Source: Bacillota bacterium (GTDB lineage: Bacteria; Bacillota; Clostridia; Oscillospirales; Ruminococcaceae). From it: a stretch of 61,847 nt of DNA. The stretch covers positions 1-61,847 of the forward strand of contig JAEWWT010000002.1 of NCBI GenBank assembly GCA_023396225.1, read 5' to 3'. Below the pieces are notes generated by a model. That model was not told the DNA's origin. It saw only the letters and a program-made list of their open reading frames with translations, and made no database searches. A program made the position numbers and the translations under genes. Position 1 is the stretch's first letter; each line of letters starts with the position of its first letter. Shown here piece after piece: positions 49,110-57,354 of this stretch.

Positions 49110-49458
49110 ACTTTGATTTATTCTTTAACTTTCTTACTCTTTCCTTTAAAACTTGGGGACTTGCTTTCTCTGTGCTATCTTCAATAAACTTCATTCCGCA
49201 CCATTTGCACATTCCGCTGCGATTTTCATTTGAGAATCTTTCAGCAAAAGCTATTCCTCCACAAAGCGGACAAACAAACTCTTTCAGCTCAAATTCAGAA
49301 CTAACACTTTTATCTGTTGCTTCGGCAGCAGCCTTATAAAACTTTATAAGCTTTTCAGAATGTTGAGGTAAATAAGTTATAAGATAAATTTTCCCGATCA
49401 TATTATATGAGATCCAAACCACTCCAAACGTAATTATAAATGCGATTATTTTACTCAT
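49108..49458 (-). CDS. membrane-anchored zinc-ribbon protein
   Basis: From ATG 49458 the protein is 116 residues: one N-terminal membrane segment (IIAFIITFGVVWISYNMIG), then CPLCGG and CKWCGM about 23 residues apart, a probable zinc ribbon facing the cytoplasm or DNA. A basic tail follows. Function unknown. Confidence 0.68.
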   Translation of the reverse strand: MSKIIAFIITFGVVWISYNMIGKIYLITYLPQHSEKLIKFYKAAAEATDKSVSSEFELKEFVCPLCGGIAFAERFSNENRSGMCKWCGMKFIEDSTEKASPQVLKERVRKLKNKSK

Positions 49459-49459
49459 C

Positions 49460-49846
49460 TCAATCACCCCTTGTTGTATTAATCATTTTGATTGCTGTCC
49501 TTATTCCTATTGCGATACACGCAGCCGAAATCATTAAACGTATTAACCAATTATTTAACTTTCCATCAGCTAATAAGTCTTTCGATTGTTGCTCAGGTAT
49601 ATCTTGCTGTACTTGTGTCACTTGTACCGTCTCCTTTTGCACCTGTAAATCTTGCACAGGCTCTTGCTGCACAGATTCTTGTTGCTGCGGTATCTCTTGT
49701 TGAACCGGAGCTTCTACTATTTCTTGTTCTATATCTAATGAACTTATGTATTTAACACCAAACGCAGTACCCATAATAACTATGCAAGCAACAACAATCA
49801 ATGCCATTAATTTCTTTCTGTACAATTCCTTTTTACTAAAATTCAA
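49460..49846 (-). CDS. two-pass membrane protein with Gln/Val-rich repeat
   Basis: This 128-residue protein has membrane segments near both ends and a Gln/Val/Glu-rich stretch (EAPVQQEIPQQQESVQQ and on) between them, probably outside the cell. The TTG start overlaps the relaxase stop (TTGA). An ATG at codon 14 is an alternative. The layout recalls small transfer proteins downstream of relaxase genes. Confidence 0.6.
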   Translation of the reverse strand: MNFSKKELYRKKLMALIVVACIVIMGTAFGVKYISSLDIEQEIVEAPVQQEIPQQQESVQQEPVQDLQVQKETVQVTQVQQDIPEQQSKDLLADGKLNNWLIRLMISAACIAIGIRTAIKMINTTRGD

Positions 49847-51294
49847 ATTCTGTAAAAGCTATTTTCTTCTTTTTTCTTATCATCTTCATATGATTCCTCA
49901 TACACTTGTTGCTGCTCATTGTTCATCCGCATTGCTTCTTCTTTTTCTAAACGGATCTGCTCAAGCATAATCGTGTAATCGTCTTTCATATTTCTTTCGT
50001 ATTGTTCAAGCATTTTCTCAGAGTTGTTTTTATTGCTCCACAATATATTTTCTTCAGCTGTAAGCTGAGCTACCTTAATCTCAAGTTGCTTGACTTTTTC
50101 ATTAACAAGATCAATAGAATACTTTCCACAATATTGAGTTCTTAAAAACTCTTTGCGTTCATCCTCACTTACGTCAGGTATTTTTTCAAGCAAAGCAGTA
50201 TAAACCGTACAATCTGATTGAATCTTTTTTTGTGCAGCAAGATCCTTTTTGGCTTGTCCTAACTCTTCCTTTTTCTTATCAAGCTCTGTCTGTGTGGATA
50301 TCAAATTTTTTTCAAAATCATTTTTGGAGAAAAGATTATACTCTGACATGTAGGTTAATACATTACTCATTTCCTGAACATTTCTCACTGAATACCTTTT
50401 CGAATTTGGTAACTTATGATACACAATCAATTGAATCTGACGAATGCATAATGCGTACTCAACTTGAATTCCTTTATACTGCTGCATTATTGCCGATACA
50501 CTATATTCTTTATCTTTGTTCTGAATCCTATATATCAAGTCTTGCTCAGAGTAACCATGACCTAATCTGTATGTACGTACACCTTTATCTATTTTCGGAG
50601 GACGGATGGTTATATATTTTCCATGTCTGACTGTATATCCTTTTTTTCTAAGTTCATCAAACAGCTGTTGAAGATTTTTTATTTTTTCATCTGCAATCAT
50701 TTTATCTAGGATATTCCTCAAGTCAGTTTTCCAAGATCCTTTTTGTCTATTCTCAATCCACTCTTTATACTTAACGCCACCATGCTTGCTAGGATTTTCA
50801 ATAATGCTTATTCCATGTTGCAAAGATATTTCATCAGATATTTTTCTGCACTTCATTAACGTTGCACAATTTGAATTCCACTTAACACCGCTGTCAGAGT
50901 ATGCAGCTACTGCAAAATGATTATGTATATGCTTTTTATCAATGTGAGTTGAACATATTATCTGACGGTCAGAACCAAAAGCTTTTCTTGCCCATTCCAT
51001 TCCAATCTTGTGAGCTTCCTCAGGAGTAATGTTTTCTTCCTTTGGATCAAACGACTGAATGTAATGATGAAGTCGAACTTTTTCTTTTCCGTTAGGTTCA
51101 ATAGTATATTTAAAAAATTTCTCATCTGAATATCTCTCAAAATTTTCTTCAAACAATTTATATGCCCTATCAACATTTACAACAGAATTAATTGCATCTG
51201 CATATTTCATTTCAGAATTTTTATCTCCATTAAGTATGTAACTCAACATTGCCTTTGGAGAAGCATGAACAGAAATCTGTTTTACTATTGGCAT
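49843..51294 (-). CDS. MOBP-type relaxase
   Basis: This 483-residue protein has the relaxase three-His motif HIDKKHIHNHF near 117-127, a Tyr-containing N-terminal segment (KAMLSYILNGDKN; Tyr near 18 is a candidate nucleophile) and LHHYIQSF. A helical C-terminal half with a coiled coil (near 340-450) follows. It nicks oriT and pilots the strand. It lies two genes from topology factors and directly after mobC. Confidence 0.95.
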   Translation of the reverse strand: MPIVKQISVHASPKAMLSYILNGDKNSEMKYADAINSVVNVDRAYKLFEENFERYSDEKFFKYTIEPNGKEKVRLHHYIQSFDPKEENITPEEAHKIGMEWARKAFGSDRQIICSTHIDKKHIHNHFAVAAYSDSGVKWNSNCATLMKCRKISDEISLQHGISIIENPSKHGGVKYKEWIENRQKGSWKTDLRNILDKMIADEKIKNLQQLFDELRKKGYTVRHGKYITIRPPKIDKGVRTYRLGHGYSEQDLIYRIQNKDKEYSVSAIMQQYKGIQVEYALCIRQIQLIVYHKLPNSKRYSVRNVQEMSNVLTYMSEYNLFSKNDFEKNLISTQTELDKKKEELGQAKKDLAAQKKIQSDCTVYTALLEKIPDVSEDERKEFLRTQYCGKYSIDLVNEKVKQLEIKVAQLTAEENILWSNKNNSEKMLEQYERNMKDDYTIMLEQIRLEKEEAMRMNNEQQQVYEESYEDDKKKEENSFYRI

Positions 51295-51307
51295 TTACTT
51301 CACCCAC

Positions 51308-51646
51308 TTATATAAGCTCATACTTCAAAACCTCTAGTCGTTCTTCAATTATTCTTTGCAAACTTTCAACATCAGAATTTAACTTATCGACATCTGCTTT
51401 GTATACAGAACCAGAACTATTTACTACCATTGCAATTTGATTAAGGTTATTTCCGTATCTGTTAATTGCAATTGATAACTTTTCTACAGCTACAGTATCA
51501 TACAACTTCATTTCTCCATGTACAGAAATCCACCTTAAATACGTTCCAGGTTTCATCTTTGCTTTTGCAGCATTTTGCAAAACGCGTTCCCATTCTTCAG
51601 GTTTGTAATATACCTTTTTTTCTTTATTTCCTTTTTTCGTAGGCAT
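51308..51646 (-). CDS. mobC: MobC-like relaxosome accessory protein
   Basis: This 112-residue protein has the MobC pattern: a basic start (MPTKKGNKEKKVYYKPEEW), a ribbon-helix-helix-like segment and INRYGNNLNQIA. It helps the relaxase open oriT. It sits 13 bases before the relaxase start, in the usual order. Confidence 0.9.
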   Translation of the reverse strand: MPTKKGNKEKKVYYKPEEWERVLQNAAKAKMKPGTYLRWISVHGEMKLYDTVAVEKLSIAINRYGNNLNQIAMVVNSSGSVYKADVDKLNSDVESLQRIIEERLEVLKYELI

Positions 51647-51688
51647 TACACTTTGCTCCTCTTTTCAAAATAGATGCATTAAGAAGTT

Positions 51689-51765
51689 TGATAAGGGTTT
51701 AAGGGATTTTCCCTTATCATAATTTTCACTATGGAAAATTATGTGAAAGGTAGGGCTACCTTTCA
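51689..51765. other. candidate oriT region
   Basis: Between mobC and the primase-like gene are three consecutive inverted repeats: TGATAAGGG with CCCTTATCA (51689-51719), AATTTTC with GAAAATT (51721-51740) and TGAAAGGTAG-GG-CTACCTTTCA (51744-51765). Inverted repeats upstream of mobC-relaxase genes are typical of oriT. The nick site cannot be placed. The rest of 51647-51900 shows nothing else I can name. Confidence 0.55.
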
Positions 51766-51900
51766 ATGCTTGCTATTCAAAAGCCATACCCCTTTTACCC
51801 ATTACAATTAGGTTGACAATTCCCGCCTTATTTGCTTGCAAATATGTACAATCCAACTTTTTGCTCCTTTGTTATTCAGAAAATAAAAATGTAGTTTTAA

Positions 51901-52178
51901 TTAAATGTGCATCTCATAGCTAGAACGTTCGTTAGGGGACTTTGCGTGAAAAGCTTTCTCTTCTTTTACTGTTGCTAAGACATCAGAAAGTGTTTGTTGC
52001 TCCGGAACATGAGCCTTTGTCATTTCATCATTCTTACAAAGCAGCTCATTAAAATCTTTAACGTTCTCTTTTGCACATTCATCATTTACGCTAAAATAAC
52101 TTCCAGAATGAAGTGCAATAAATACTCGTCCGTCAAGCTCTGCGTTATCTTTGATTGCTGCGCAATCTTCGCTGTTCT
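51901..52178 (-). pseudogene. frameshifted C-terminal part of the TOPRIM protein
   Basis: After the T6C run at 52185-52179 the -1 frame stays open for about 93 codons to TAA at 51901. It reads as coherent protein (DGRVFIALHSGSYF, then VKDFNELLCKNDEM). The last motif matches the K-D-W/F-N-x-L end of DUF3991/TOPRIM domains. The frame has no start codon of its own upstream of it, so it must be joined to the preceding gene by frameshifting or was separated by a one-base deletion. Confidence 0.75.
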
Positions 52179-53135
52179 GAAAAAATAACTTGCTGTGCTG
52201 TTAATTTCAGCTTTTGCATATGTAACATTCTTAATTGGAATTTTATTATCATCCTTAAGCTCAACGCTCTGCATTTCAAAATTTAATTTCTGCTTATTAA
52301 GAATTGACTGTAACCCTATGCAATTTTCTGAAAGTCGTTTGTTGAACTCAAATCCGGCTTTATCATTATCAACGCATGATACTATTTTTAATCCTCGTTC
52401 GACAAGCTGCTCTATGACATTTGGTTTAAGTCCAGCCATTGAAACAAACTCAGCATTGTCTATTTCTGAATGCATTTGCACGAATGACATCATATCAATT
52501 GCACTTTCAAATACATATGCCGTATCTGGTTTAGATCCTTTGCTGAACGTTACCCATCCAGTTGAACCTGTTGTTATACCTTTGAATCGTATATCACTTG
52601 TTGTACCTTGTAACTCTGCGCCACAAGCTTGTCCGTTTTTTTCATAACGCATAAATACTGCATTGCCATTTACATCTTGGAAAAGAATTTTTTGTTTTAT
52701 AAATTCTGAAATTAAAGCAGGGGAGATGTGACGTTGATTTATTAGGTACGCATAAACTCTTTTGCAATTTTCACATTTATCTGGCACAACAAATTGCTTT
52801 TTCTCTTTCTCAATTTGAAATTCTACTGGTTTGGATTGTTCTTTTTCTTTACTATAATCAGATCCATGCTCATGCTCTGGTTGCTCATTTATTAATTGGC
52901 TCATTGCATCTCTAAAAGATAAACCAAGTACAGTTTGCAAACATTCTATTGCACCATTACCACCTTTATTTTGTGAGAACCAATAAAACATTTTATCGTC
53001 TGTTATAACTAAACCGCCGAAGCCCTTTACTCTGACATCTTTTCCATGTTGCTCACAGCTATATCCATGTGACCGAAAATATTCAACCATGCTTGCAGAT
53101 TTAGCTCGTTCAATTTGTTCGTTTGTATATTTCAT
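52086..53135 (-). CDS. DUF3991/TOPRIM primase-like protein, truncated by frame change
   Basis: From ATG 53135 (GAGGTGG upstream) the 0-frame gives about 349 residues. It has the CHC2/DUF3991-like start (YFRSHGYSCEQHGKDVRVKG, FYWFSQNKGGNGAIECLQ) and TOPRIM residues (VFESAIDMMSF with Glu; VSCVDNDKAGFEF with the Asp pair). It then stops in an implausible tail (TDEYLLHFILEVILA). The real C terminus continues in the -1 frame from a U UUU UUC heptamer at 52185-52179. Family members are ICE-encoded primase-like proteins. Confidence 0.88.
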   Translation of the reverse strand: MKYTNEQIERAKSASMVEYFRSHGYSCEQHGKDVRVKGFGGLVITDDKMFYWFSQNKGGNGAIECLQTVLGLSFRDAMSQLINEQPEHEHGSDYSKEKEQSKPVEFQIEKEKKQFVVPDKCENCKRVYAYLINQRHISPALISEFIKQKILFQDVNGNAVFMRYEKNGQACGAELQGTTSDIRFKGITTGSTGWVTFSKGSKPDTAYVFESAIDMMSFVQMHSEIDNAEFVSMAGLKPNVIEQLVERGLKIVSCVDNDKAGFEFNKRLSENCIGLQSILNKQKLNFEMQSVELKDDNKIPIKNVTYAKAEINSTASYFFRTAKIAQQSKITQSLTDEYLLHFILEVILA

Positions 53136-53150
53136 TTTTGTCCACCTCAA

Positions 53151-53381
53151 TTATATTTCTTTATTAATATATCTCTGAGGATCTCCTAGAAGCTGTTCAG
53201 GAGTTGTATGAAGTCTTTTTGCCGCTCGCTCAATTTCATCCAATCTAAAAGTTCCACACGATCTTTTTTTTCGTCGGAACGTAGCACGCGAAATTTGCAT
53301 TGCAGAACATAAATCATCTTCAGTAATACCATACTTGTCAGATAACAATAAAATGTTCGTTATTATGTTTTTCTTTCCCAC
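53151..53381 (-). CDS. small XRE-like helix-turn-helix protein
   Basis: This 76-residue protein begins at a GTG with AGGTG upstream. It has one helix-turn-helix (ITEDDLCSAMQISRATFRRKK, then RLDEIERAAKRLHTTPEQLLG). It lies 15 bases before the primase-like gene and may regulate the transfer-start genes. Confidence 0.75.
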   Translation of the reverse strand: MGKKNIITNILLLSDKYGITEDDLCSAMQISRATFRRKKRSCGTFRLDEIERAAKRLHTTPEQLLGDPQRYINKEI

Positions 53382-53422
53382 TAATTACACCTGTCCTTCA
53401 TGTTGTAAAATATAATTGCTTC

Positions 53423-53626
53423 TTATCTTGCGTAATGTTTAAGTATGTCATATTTATATGGAGAATAAGATTTGACACGAATAATACTTGCAAATGCATA
53501 TTCTTTTAACCGAACCATATCATCATAGACACTCTCTGCAAGCTTTTGTGTCTTACACTCAATATTTTCACTTGAAATATTTTTACATGATGTTCTTTTG
53601 AATTTGACAATATATTTTTCACCCAA
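53423..53626 (-). CDS. hypothetical small basic protein
   Basis: The frame can start at TTG 53626 (AGGAG nine bases upstream) or three codons earlier. It gives about 67 residues beginning LGEKYIVKFKRTSCKNISSE, with two strands and a helix. Unassigned. Confidence 0.5.
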   Translation of the reverse strand: MGEKYIVKFKRTSCKNISSENIECKTQKLAESVYDDMVRLKEYAFASIIRVKSYSPYKYDILKHYAR

Positions 53627-53689
53627 TAACCTCAACTCCTATCCTCAAATAATTAATCAATCTTTCGTTTATATTATAGGTTCTTGCAT

Positions 53690-54124
53690 TTAATATTCCA
53701 TTGTGATAAAATCTTCATATGGAACTACATTATAATTATTTTTATTAATGTATCTCTTTACGGCTTCATCGCTGTCGGTGACATTTGTTTTAAAATCAAT
53801 ATCATAGTCATATTGATTTTGACTTTCAACAAATAATTCTTTTAAACTTTCATCTGTAAATTCTTTTGTGCGCATATATAATCCTAATCCGATTGAATCA
53901 GCATTCACAGAATTATTTTTGTAAAGATGTCCCATGTGAATCCATTCCGGTTCTTTTAATTTAGTCTTTTTTGTTTCAGGCTCAATTTGTATTCCATATA
54001 CAATGTTTTGCACGTTACTTTTAAAAAGTACAATAGAAATTTTTCCTTCATCTGTACATAAGAGAACAGGAGTAAATCCATTACTTCTTATTACACAGCA
54101 TGCATTAAGCATTTTTTTGTTCAT
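53690..54124 (-). CDS. hypothetical protein
   Basis: This 144-residue protein begins MNKKMLNACCVIRSNGFTP and is rich in beta segments (KISIVLFKSNVQNIVYGI). AAAGGA precedes the ATG. It is divergent from the zinc-finger gene at 54155. No family recognised. Confidence 0.62.
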   Translation of the reverse strand: MNKKMLNACCVIRSNGFTPVLLCTDEGKISIVLFKSNVQNIVYGIQIEPETKKTKLKEPEWIHMGHLYKNNSVNADSIGLGLYMRTKEFTDESLKELFVESQNQYDYDIDFKTNVTDSDEAVKRYINKNNYNVVPYEDFITMEY

Positions 54125-54154
54125 GTAATTATTCCTTTCTCAATGGAGGTTGTT

Positions 54155-54955
54155 ATGAAAAATAAATTTGATGAAGCAGCTTATTCAGCTGATAACAAAA
54201 TAACATTTGAAAAAGTTTCTCTTGAAATATTAAATGACTTAAGAAAAACAGACAATCAAGCTTATATTAAAACTTACTATGGCAATCTATATTGTCCTGA
54301 ATGTTTTAAGCCACAAATAGATCTTGTTATCAGTAACAAAACAGGCGATTACTTTTTAAGGGGATTTCATGGTCAGCCACATTCCGACATATGCCATAAG
54401 GGTTTTGATACTGTTAAGTCTAGTGCATTCAATTCGTATATAGAAAGTTCTGAATCATATGAACTCATTAATTACAGGCTAAAAAAGATAATAGAAAAAC
54501 TTTTTAAAAATATTTCTCTTAAAAACAATCCGTTCCTTATCAAGGTTATTAACAACAAATGTACTAACGAGGAATTATCAGAAATAGAATTACGAGAACG
54601 AAACAAAGTTTACCAAGTGCCAAACAAATCTATTACAGCTCCATTTGAAGACAATGATTATAATGCTTTTAAGCTTTTTTATGGTAATGTAGACATAATA
54701 CTATTTGAACGAAAAAATAGCTTAACAAATAAAATTTTCTACTCTCTAAACATTTATAATAGAAGCGGTAAATACATCTGTAACTTAACTATGAAAGATT
54801 CAGTCGCTTCTTACATGCAAAAGATATATAATATTAAATCTGAAGAAAAAACAGAGAATATGTATATAGCTTTTGCTGCTATTCTTCAAGAAAACAATGG
54901 ATATAAAAGTGGCAGATTAATTCACTCAGATTTGTTTGTTATAGATAAGGTATAA
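54155..54955 (+). CDS. zinc-finger-like protein, paralogue of 40756-41505
   Basis: From ATG 54155 (GGAGG upstream) the protein is 266 residues. Near residue 40-90 it has CPECFKPQ, then GDYFLRGFHGQPHSDICHKG. The Cys-Cys-His-Cys pattern and the phrase F-L-x-G match the gene at 40756, so the two are probably paralogues. The C-terminal half is beta-rich. It is the only plus-strand gene in this segment. Function unknown. Confidence 0.66.
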   Translation: MKNKFDEAAYSADNKITFEKVSLEILNDLRKTDNQAYIKTYYGNLYCPECFKPQIDLVISNKTGDYFLRGFHGQPHSDICHKGFDTVKSSAFNSYIESSESYELINYRLKKIIEKLFKNISLKNNPFLIKVINNKCTNEELSEIELRERNKVYQVPNKSITAPFEDNDYNAFKLFYGNVDIILFERKNSLTNKIFYSLNIYNRSGKYICNLTMKDSVASYMQKIYNIKSEEKTENMYIAFAAILQENNGYKSGRLIHSDLFVIDKV

Positions 54956-55520
54956 CATTGCCTCCATTTACCTTGCCTCCATTTCTTCCTCCATTATCTC
55001 CAAACCACCAAATAAACCATTCGTATCTAAAGAAAAATTCAGATAATAACTGTTCGTCATAATCTGAACAGCTTAAGTCAATATAGACTTCACCATTGGG
55101 CTTTAAAACTTTTATGCTTTTATTCTTTGTCATGTCTATCATTATGTTCTCGCTAATTCTCCTATAGTACAGCTGTCCATAGCAAAATAATACATCATCG
55201 ATTTGTACAAGTTCTTTTTTGCATATATTTCCGAAAGGACACCTTTTCTTGCAATCTTTTTTCCTCCAAGCATCAGTACTCCAAAGTATTCTCCCAAACT
55301 TTTTTTCTGCTACTTCAAAAAGCAATCTCCCTTCTGCCATTAACAAAGCAAAATAATAATCAGCATTTATGTCGTTTACTTCGCCAAGAGTAATTGATGT
55401 TATAACATCTTCCTTTGTTCTATCCTGATGAATATTTAGCACACTATTTACGCATTCGTTCTCTATATTTTTAAATGTTTCCTTGTCTTTATATATAATG
55501 CATCTATATTGGGACAACAT
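54939..55520 (-). CDS. Cys-rich hypothetical protein
   Basis: The protein is 193 residues from ATG 55520 (197 from ATG 55532). It contains CKKRCPFGNICKKE near the middle and a Gly/Asn-rich tail (GDNGGRNGGKVNGGN). Its end overlaps the convergent zinc-finger gene by 17 bases. Unassigned. Confidence 0.6.
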   Translation of the reverse strand: MLSQYRCIIYKDKETFKNIENECVNSVLNIHQDRTKEDVITSITLGEVNDINADYYFALLMAEGRLLFEVAEKKFGRILWSTDAWRKKDCKKRCPFGNICKKELVQIDDVLFCYGQLYYRRISENIMIDMTKNKSIKVLKPNGEVYIDLSCSDYDEQLLSEFFFRYEWFIWWFGDNGGRNGGKVNGGNVIPYL

Positions 55521-55540
55521 TTCTAACACCATCCTTTATC

Positions 55541-56434
55541 TTAAAAAAGCGAGCCGAATGCTGCGTGCTGCATGAAAGCATCAAGATCATATGAATGCTC
55601 ACCTACAATACGCTGAGAATTGGGGACTAGCAAATCAATTACTTTAGCAAGTGGAGAATCATCACTCTTAGGCTTTTTACTTATAGTGTCATCCTTCTGT
55701 TTTACAGCATTAACTAAAGCAGTTAATATGTAAGGTTTATAATACTTTGGTTGAGTATTGCAGTTGTTAGCTGCATCAAGAACTGCACATATATGACTGT
55801 ATCTTATGCTGTTTATTATTTTCTGAATATCTTTCCTGGTGAGCTTGGTTTTCTTATTAATCCTCACTGTTGCTTTAGTCGAAGCTGCTGTTTCTGTTAT
55901 GACATTCACAACAGGCTGAACAATGCTCTCGCTGTATACCTCACATAATTTTTCATAGTCAATATTCTCTTTAATTTCTTTTTCAGTCTGATCATAATCA
56001 ATATATTTAGTATTTGATATATTAGTATTTGATTGCGTGCAATCACCCACATCTGATTCATCCACATGTGAATTTCCCGATTGTGGAGGGGTATCGTCCT
56101 GATCTTCCATAAATGTATCATCACTATTAATCCACTCTTCATGAACCTGGTCACTAAATTCATAAATCCAGTCAATTACTCTACCCTTAGGATCAGTTAA
56201 ACGAATACGACGAAAATATCCTGCTGCTTTCAACTTTTTAAGCAAAGCACTTACTTTATATGTACCATCTGGTGTTAGTGCTGCAAGCCCAGCAATGGAA
56301 TAGTTCCAATCATCAGGCAGCTGCATAAGTGTTAATAGAAGTCCTCTCTCTGCCCACGTTAATCGTTTATCTTTAATAAAATCATTATGTACTACCGTAA
56401 AATCATCTTTTACTTCTTTGCGAAATCTACTCAT
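55541..56434 (-). CDS. replication-type helix-turn-helix protein with DUF6017-like C terminus
   Basis: From ATG 56434 the protein is 297 residues. The N-terminal ~100 residues form a winged helix (RLTWAERGLLLTLMQLPDDW, then YKVSALLKKLKAAGYFRR). A Ser/Asp-rich linker leads to a C-terminal domain (KKTKLTRKDIQKIINSIRY, KYYKPYILTALVNAVKQ) like the end of ICE and plasmid replication proteins. It probably starts replication of the excised circle. Confidence 0.78.
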   Translation of the reverse strand: MSRFRKEVKDDFTVVHNDFIKDKRLTWAERGLLLTLMQLPDDWNYSIAGLAALTPDGTYKVSALLKKLKAAGYFRRIRLTDPKGRVIDWIYEFSDQVHEEWINSDDTFMEDQDDTPPQSGNSHVDESDVGDCTQSNTNISNTKYIDYDQTEKEIKENIDYEKLCEVYSESIVQPVVNVITETAASTKATVRINKKTKLTRKDIQKIINSIRYSHICAVLDAANNCNTQPKYYKPYILTALVNAVKQKDDTISKKPKSDDSPLAKVIDLLVPNSQRIVGEHSYDLDAFMQHAAFGSLF

Positions 56435-56688
56435 TTTTTTACACTCCAATCATTACGTTTATGATTACTTGCTTCATAACAATCTTTTGATTTACAGCGC
56501 ACATATCCATGATCGCATAGATTATTTAATGCCTTAATTACAGTCTTTTTATCATCAGGCAGTCCATTTATAAGGACATCAATTTTAATACTGCTTATAT
56601 CGGGTAAGCTAAGCATTGTCGCAAGTAAGCCCTTTTCCAATACACCTAATTCACTGTCATTGATAAATTCAAAATCTTTATAGTTCAT
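56431..56688 (-). CDS. winged-helix protein
   Basis: This 85-residue protein (LGVLEKGLLATMLSLPDI, then DDKKTVIKALNNLCDHGYV) is a single winged-helix domain. It overlaps its neighbours on both sides by 4 and 11 bases, so the three genes are co-translated. It resembles the N-terminal domain of the 55541 protein. Confidence 0.72.
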   Translation of the reverse strand: MNYKDFEFINDSELGVLEKGLLATMLSLPDISSIKIDVLINGLPDDKKTVIKALNNLCDHGYVRCKSKDCYEASNHKRNDWSVKK

Positions 56689-56962
56689 ATTTTTCCGTCC
56701 TCTCTACAATTACGCACTCGCTTCCGTTGTATTGTTGTCTGTTATTTCTGACTTTTTCAATTTTTATGTATCCGTGGTTAATAAGCCTTTTAAGGTGCGA
56801 ATAATACATACATGCACCTATATTTAACTCTTGCTGTATATCTTTCGGCGGTTTTATCGCAAATCTATCATTACCTGAGGATTGCTGATAAAAATATATA
56901 TAGATAGCTTTTGCTTGCAGTGTTAGGCTTGGATCCTGCATTACGCATTGTATCTTGTCCAT
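56678..56962 (-). CDS. winged-helix protein, first gene of the operon
   Basis: This 94-residue protein (LTLQAKAIYIYFYQQSSGN, then DIQQELNIGACMYYSHLKRLI) is a winged-helix domain. It has AGGGGGA upstream. A possible promoter is TTGTTA and TATTAA, 17 bases apart, overlapping the T-run of the first terminator at 57.0 kb. Confidence 0.75.
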   Translation of the reverse strand: MDKIQCVMQDPSLTLQAKAIYIYFYQQSSGNDRFAIKPPKDIQQELNIGACMYYSHLKRLINHGYIKIEKVRNNRQQYNGSECVIVERTEKYEL

Positions 56963-57007
56963 AAAATCCCCCTATCTTAATATGATATTTAAATAAAAAT
57001 AACAAAA

Positions 57008-57052
57008 AAAGAGCCTAACAAATGTTAATTAATAACACTTGCTAGGCTCTTT
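57008..57052 (-). terminator. terminator 1 of 3
   Basis: Twenty-base arms (57008-57027 with 57033-57052) with two mismatches. Seven T follow on the minus strand. It blocks minus-strand transcripts entering the ICE from the right. Confidence 0.85.
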
Positions 57053-57074
57053 ATGAAGTACAAAGGCAATAAAA

Positions 57075-57117
57075 AAAGAGCGTATCAATGTAATAAATTA
57101 ACATTGATACGCTCTTT
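57075..57117 (-). terminator. terminator 2 of 3
   Basis: Perfect 17-base arms (57075-57091 with 57101-57117) and a T-run on the minus strand. Confidence 0.87.
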
Positions 57118-57136
57118 AAAATATACAAAAAACAAA

Positions 57137-57186
57137 AAAAAGCTTACCAAAACACAATAAAATTATCGTGTTTTGGTAAGCTTTTT
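57137..57186 (-). terminator. terminator 3 of 3
   Basis: Perfect 19-base arms (57137-57155 with 57168-57186), T-rich on both strands, hence bidirectional. Confidence 0.87.
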
Positions 57187-57210
57187 AAAAATGACTTGAT
57201 TTGCTTCAAA

Positions 57211-57255
<45 letters not shown>

Positions 57256-57263
57256 ACGTAGAT

Positions 57264-57299
57264 AAGCCGTTTGAAGCAATTCAGACGGTTTGTTTTTTT
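57264..57299 (+). terminator. terminator after the tRNA fragment
   Basis: CCGTTTGAA (57267-57275) pairs with TTCAGACGG across a GCAA loop, followed by a T-rich run. It is probably the original terminator of the tRNA gene. Confidence 0.85.
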
Positions 57300-57354
57300 G
57301 CTTGAAAACACTATTTTTCTAACACTTTTCTAACAAACGTGTTTTTCTAACAAA

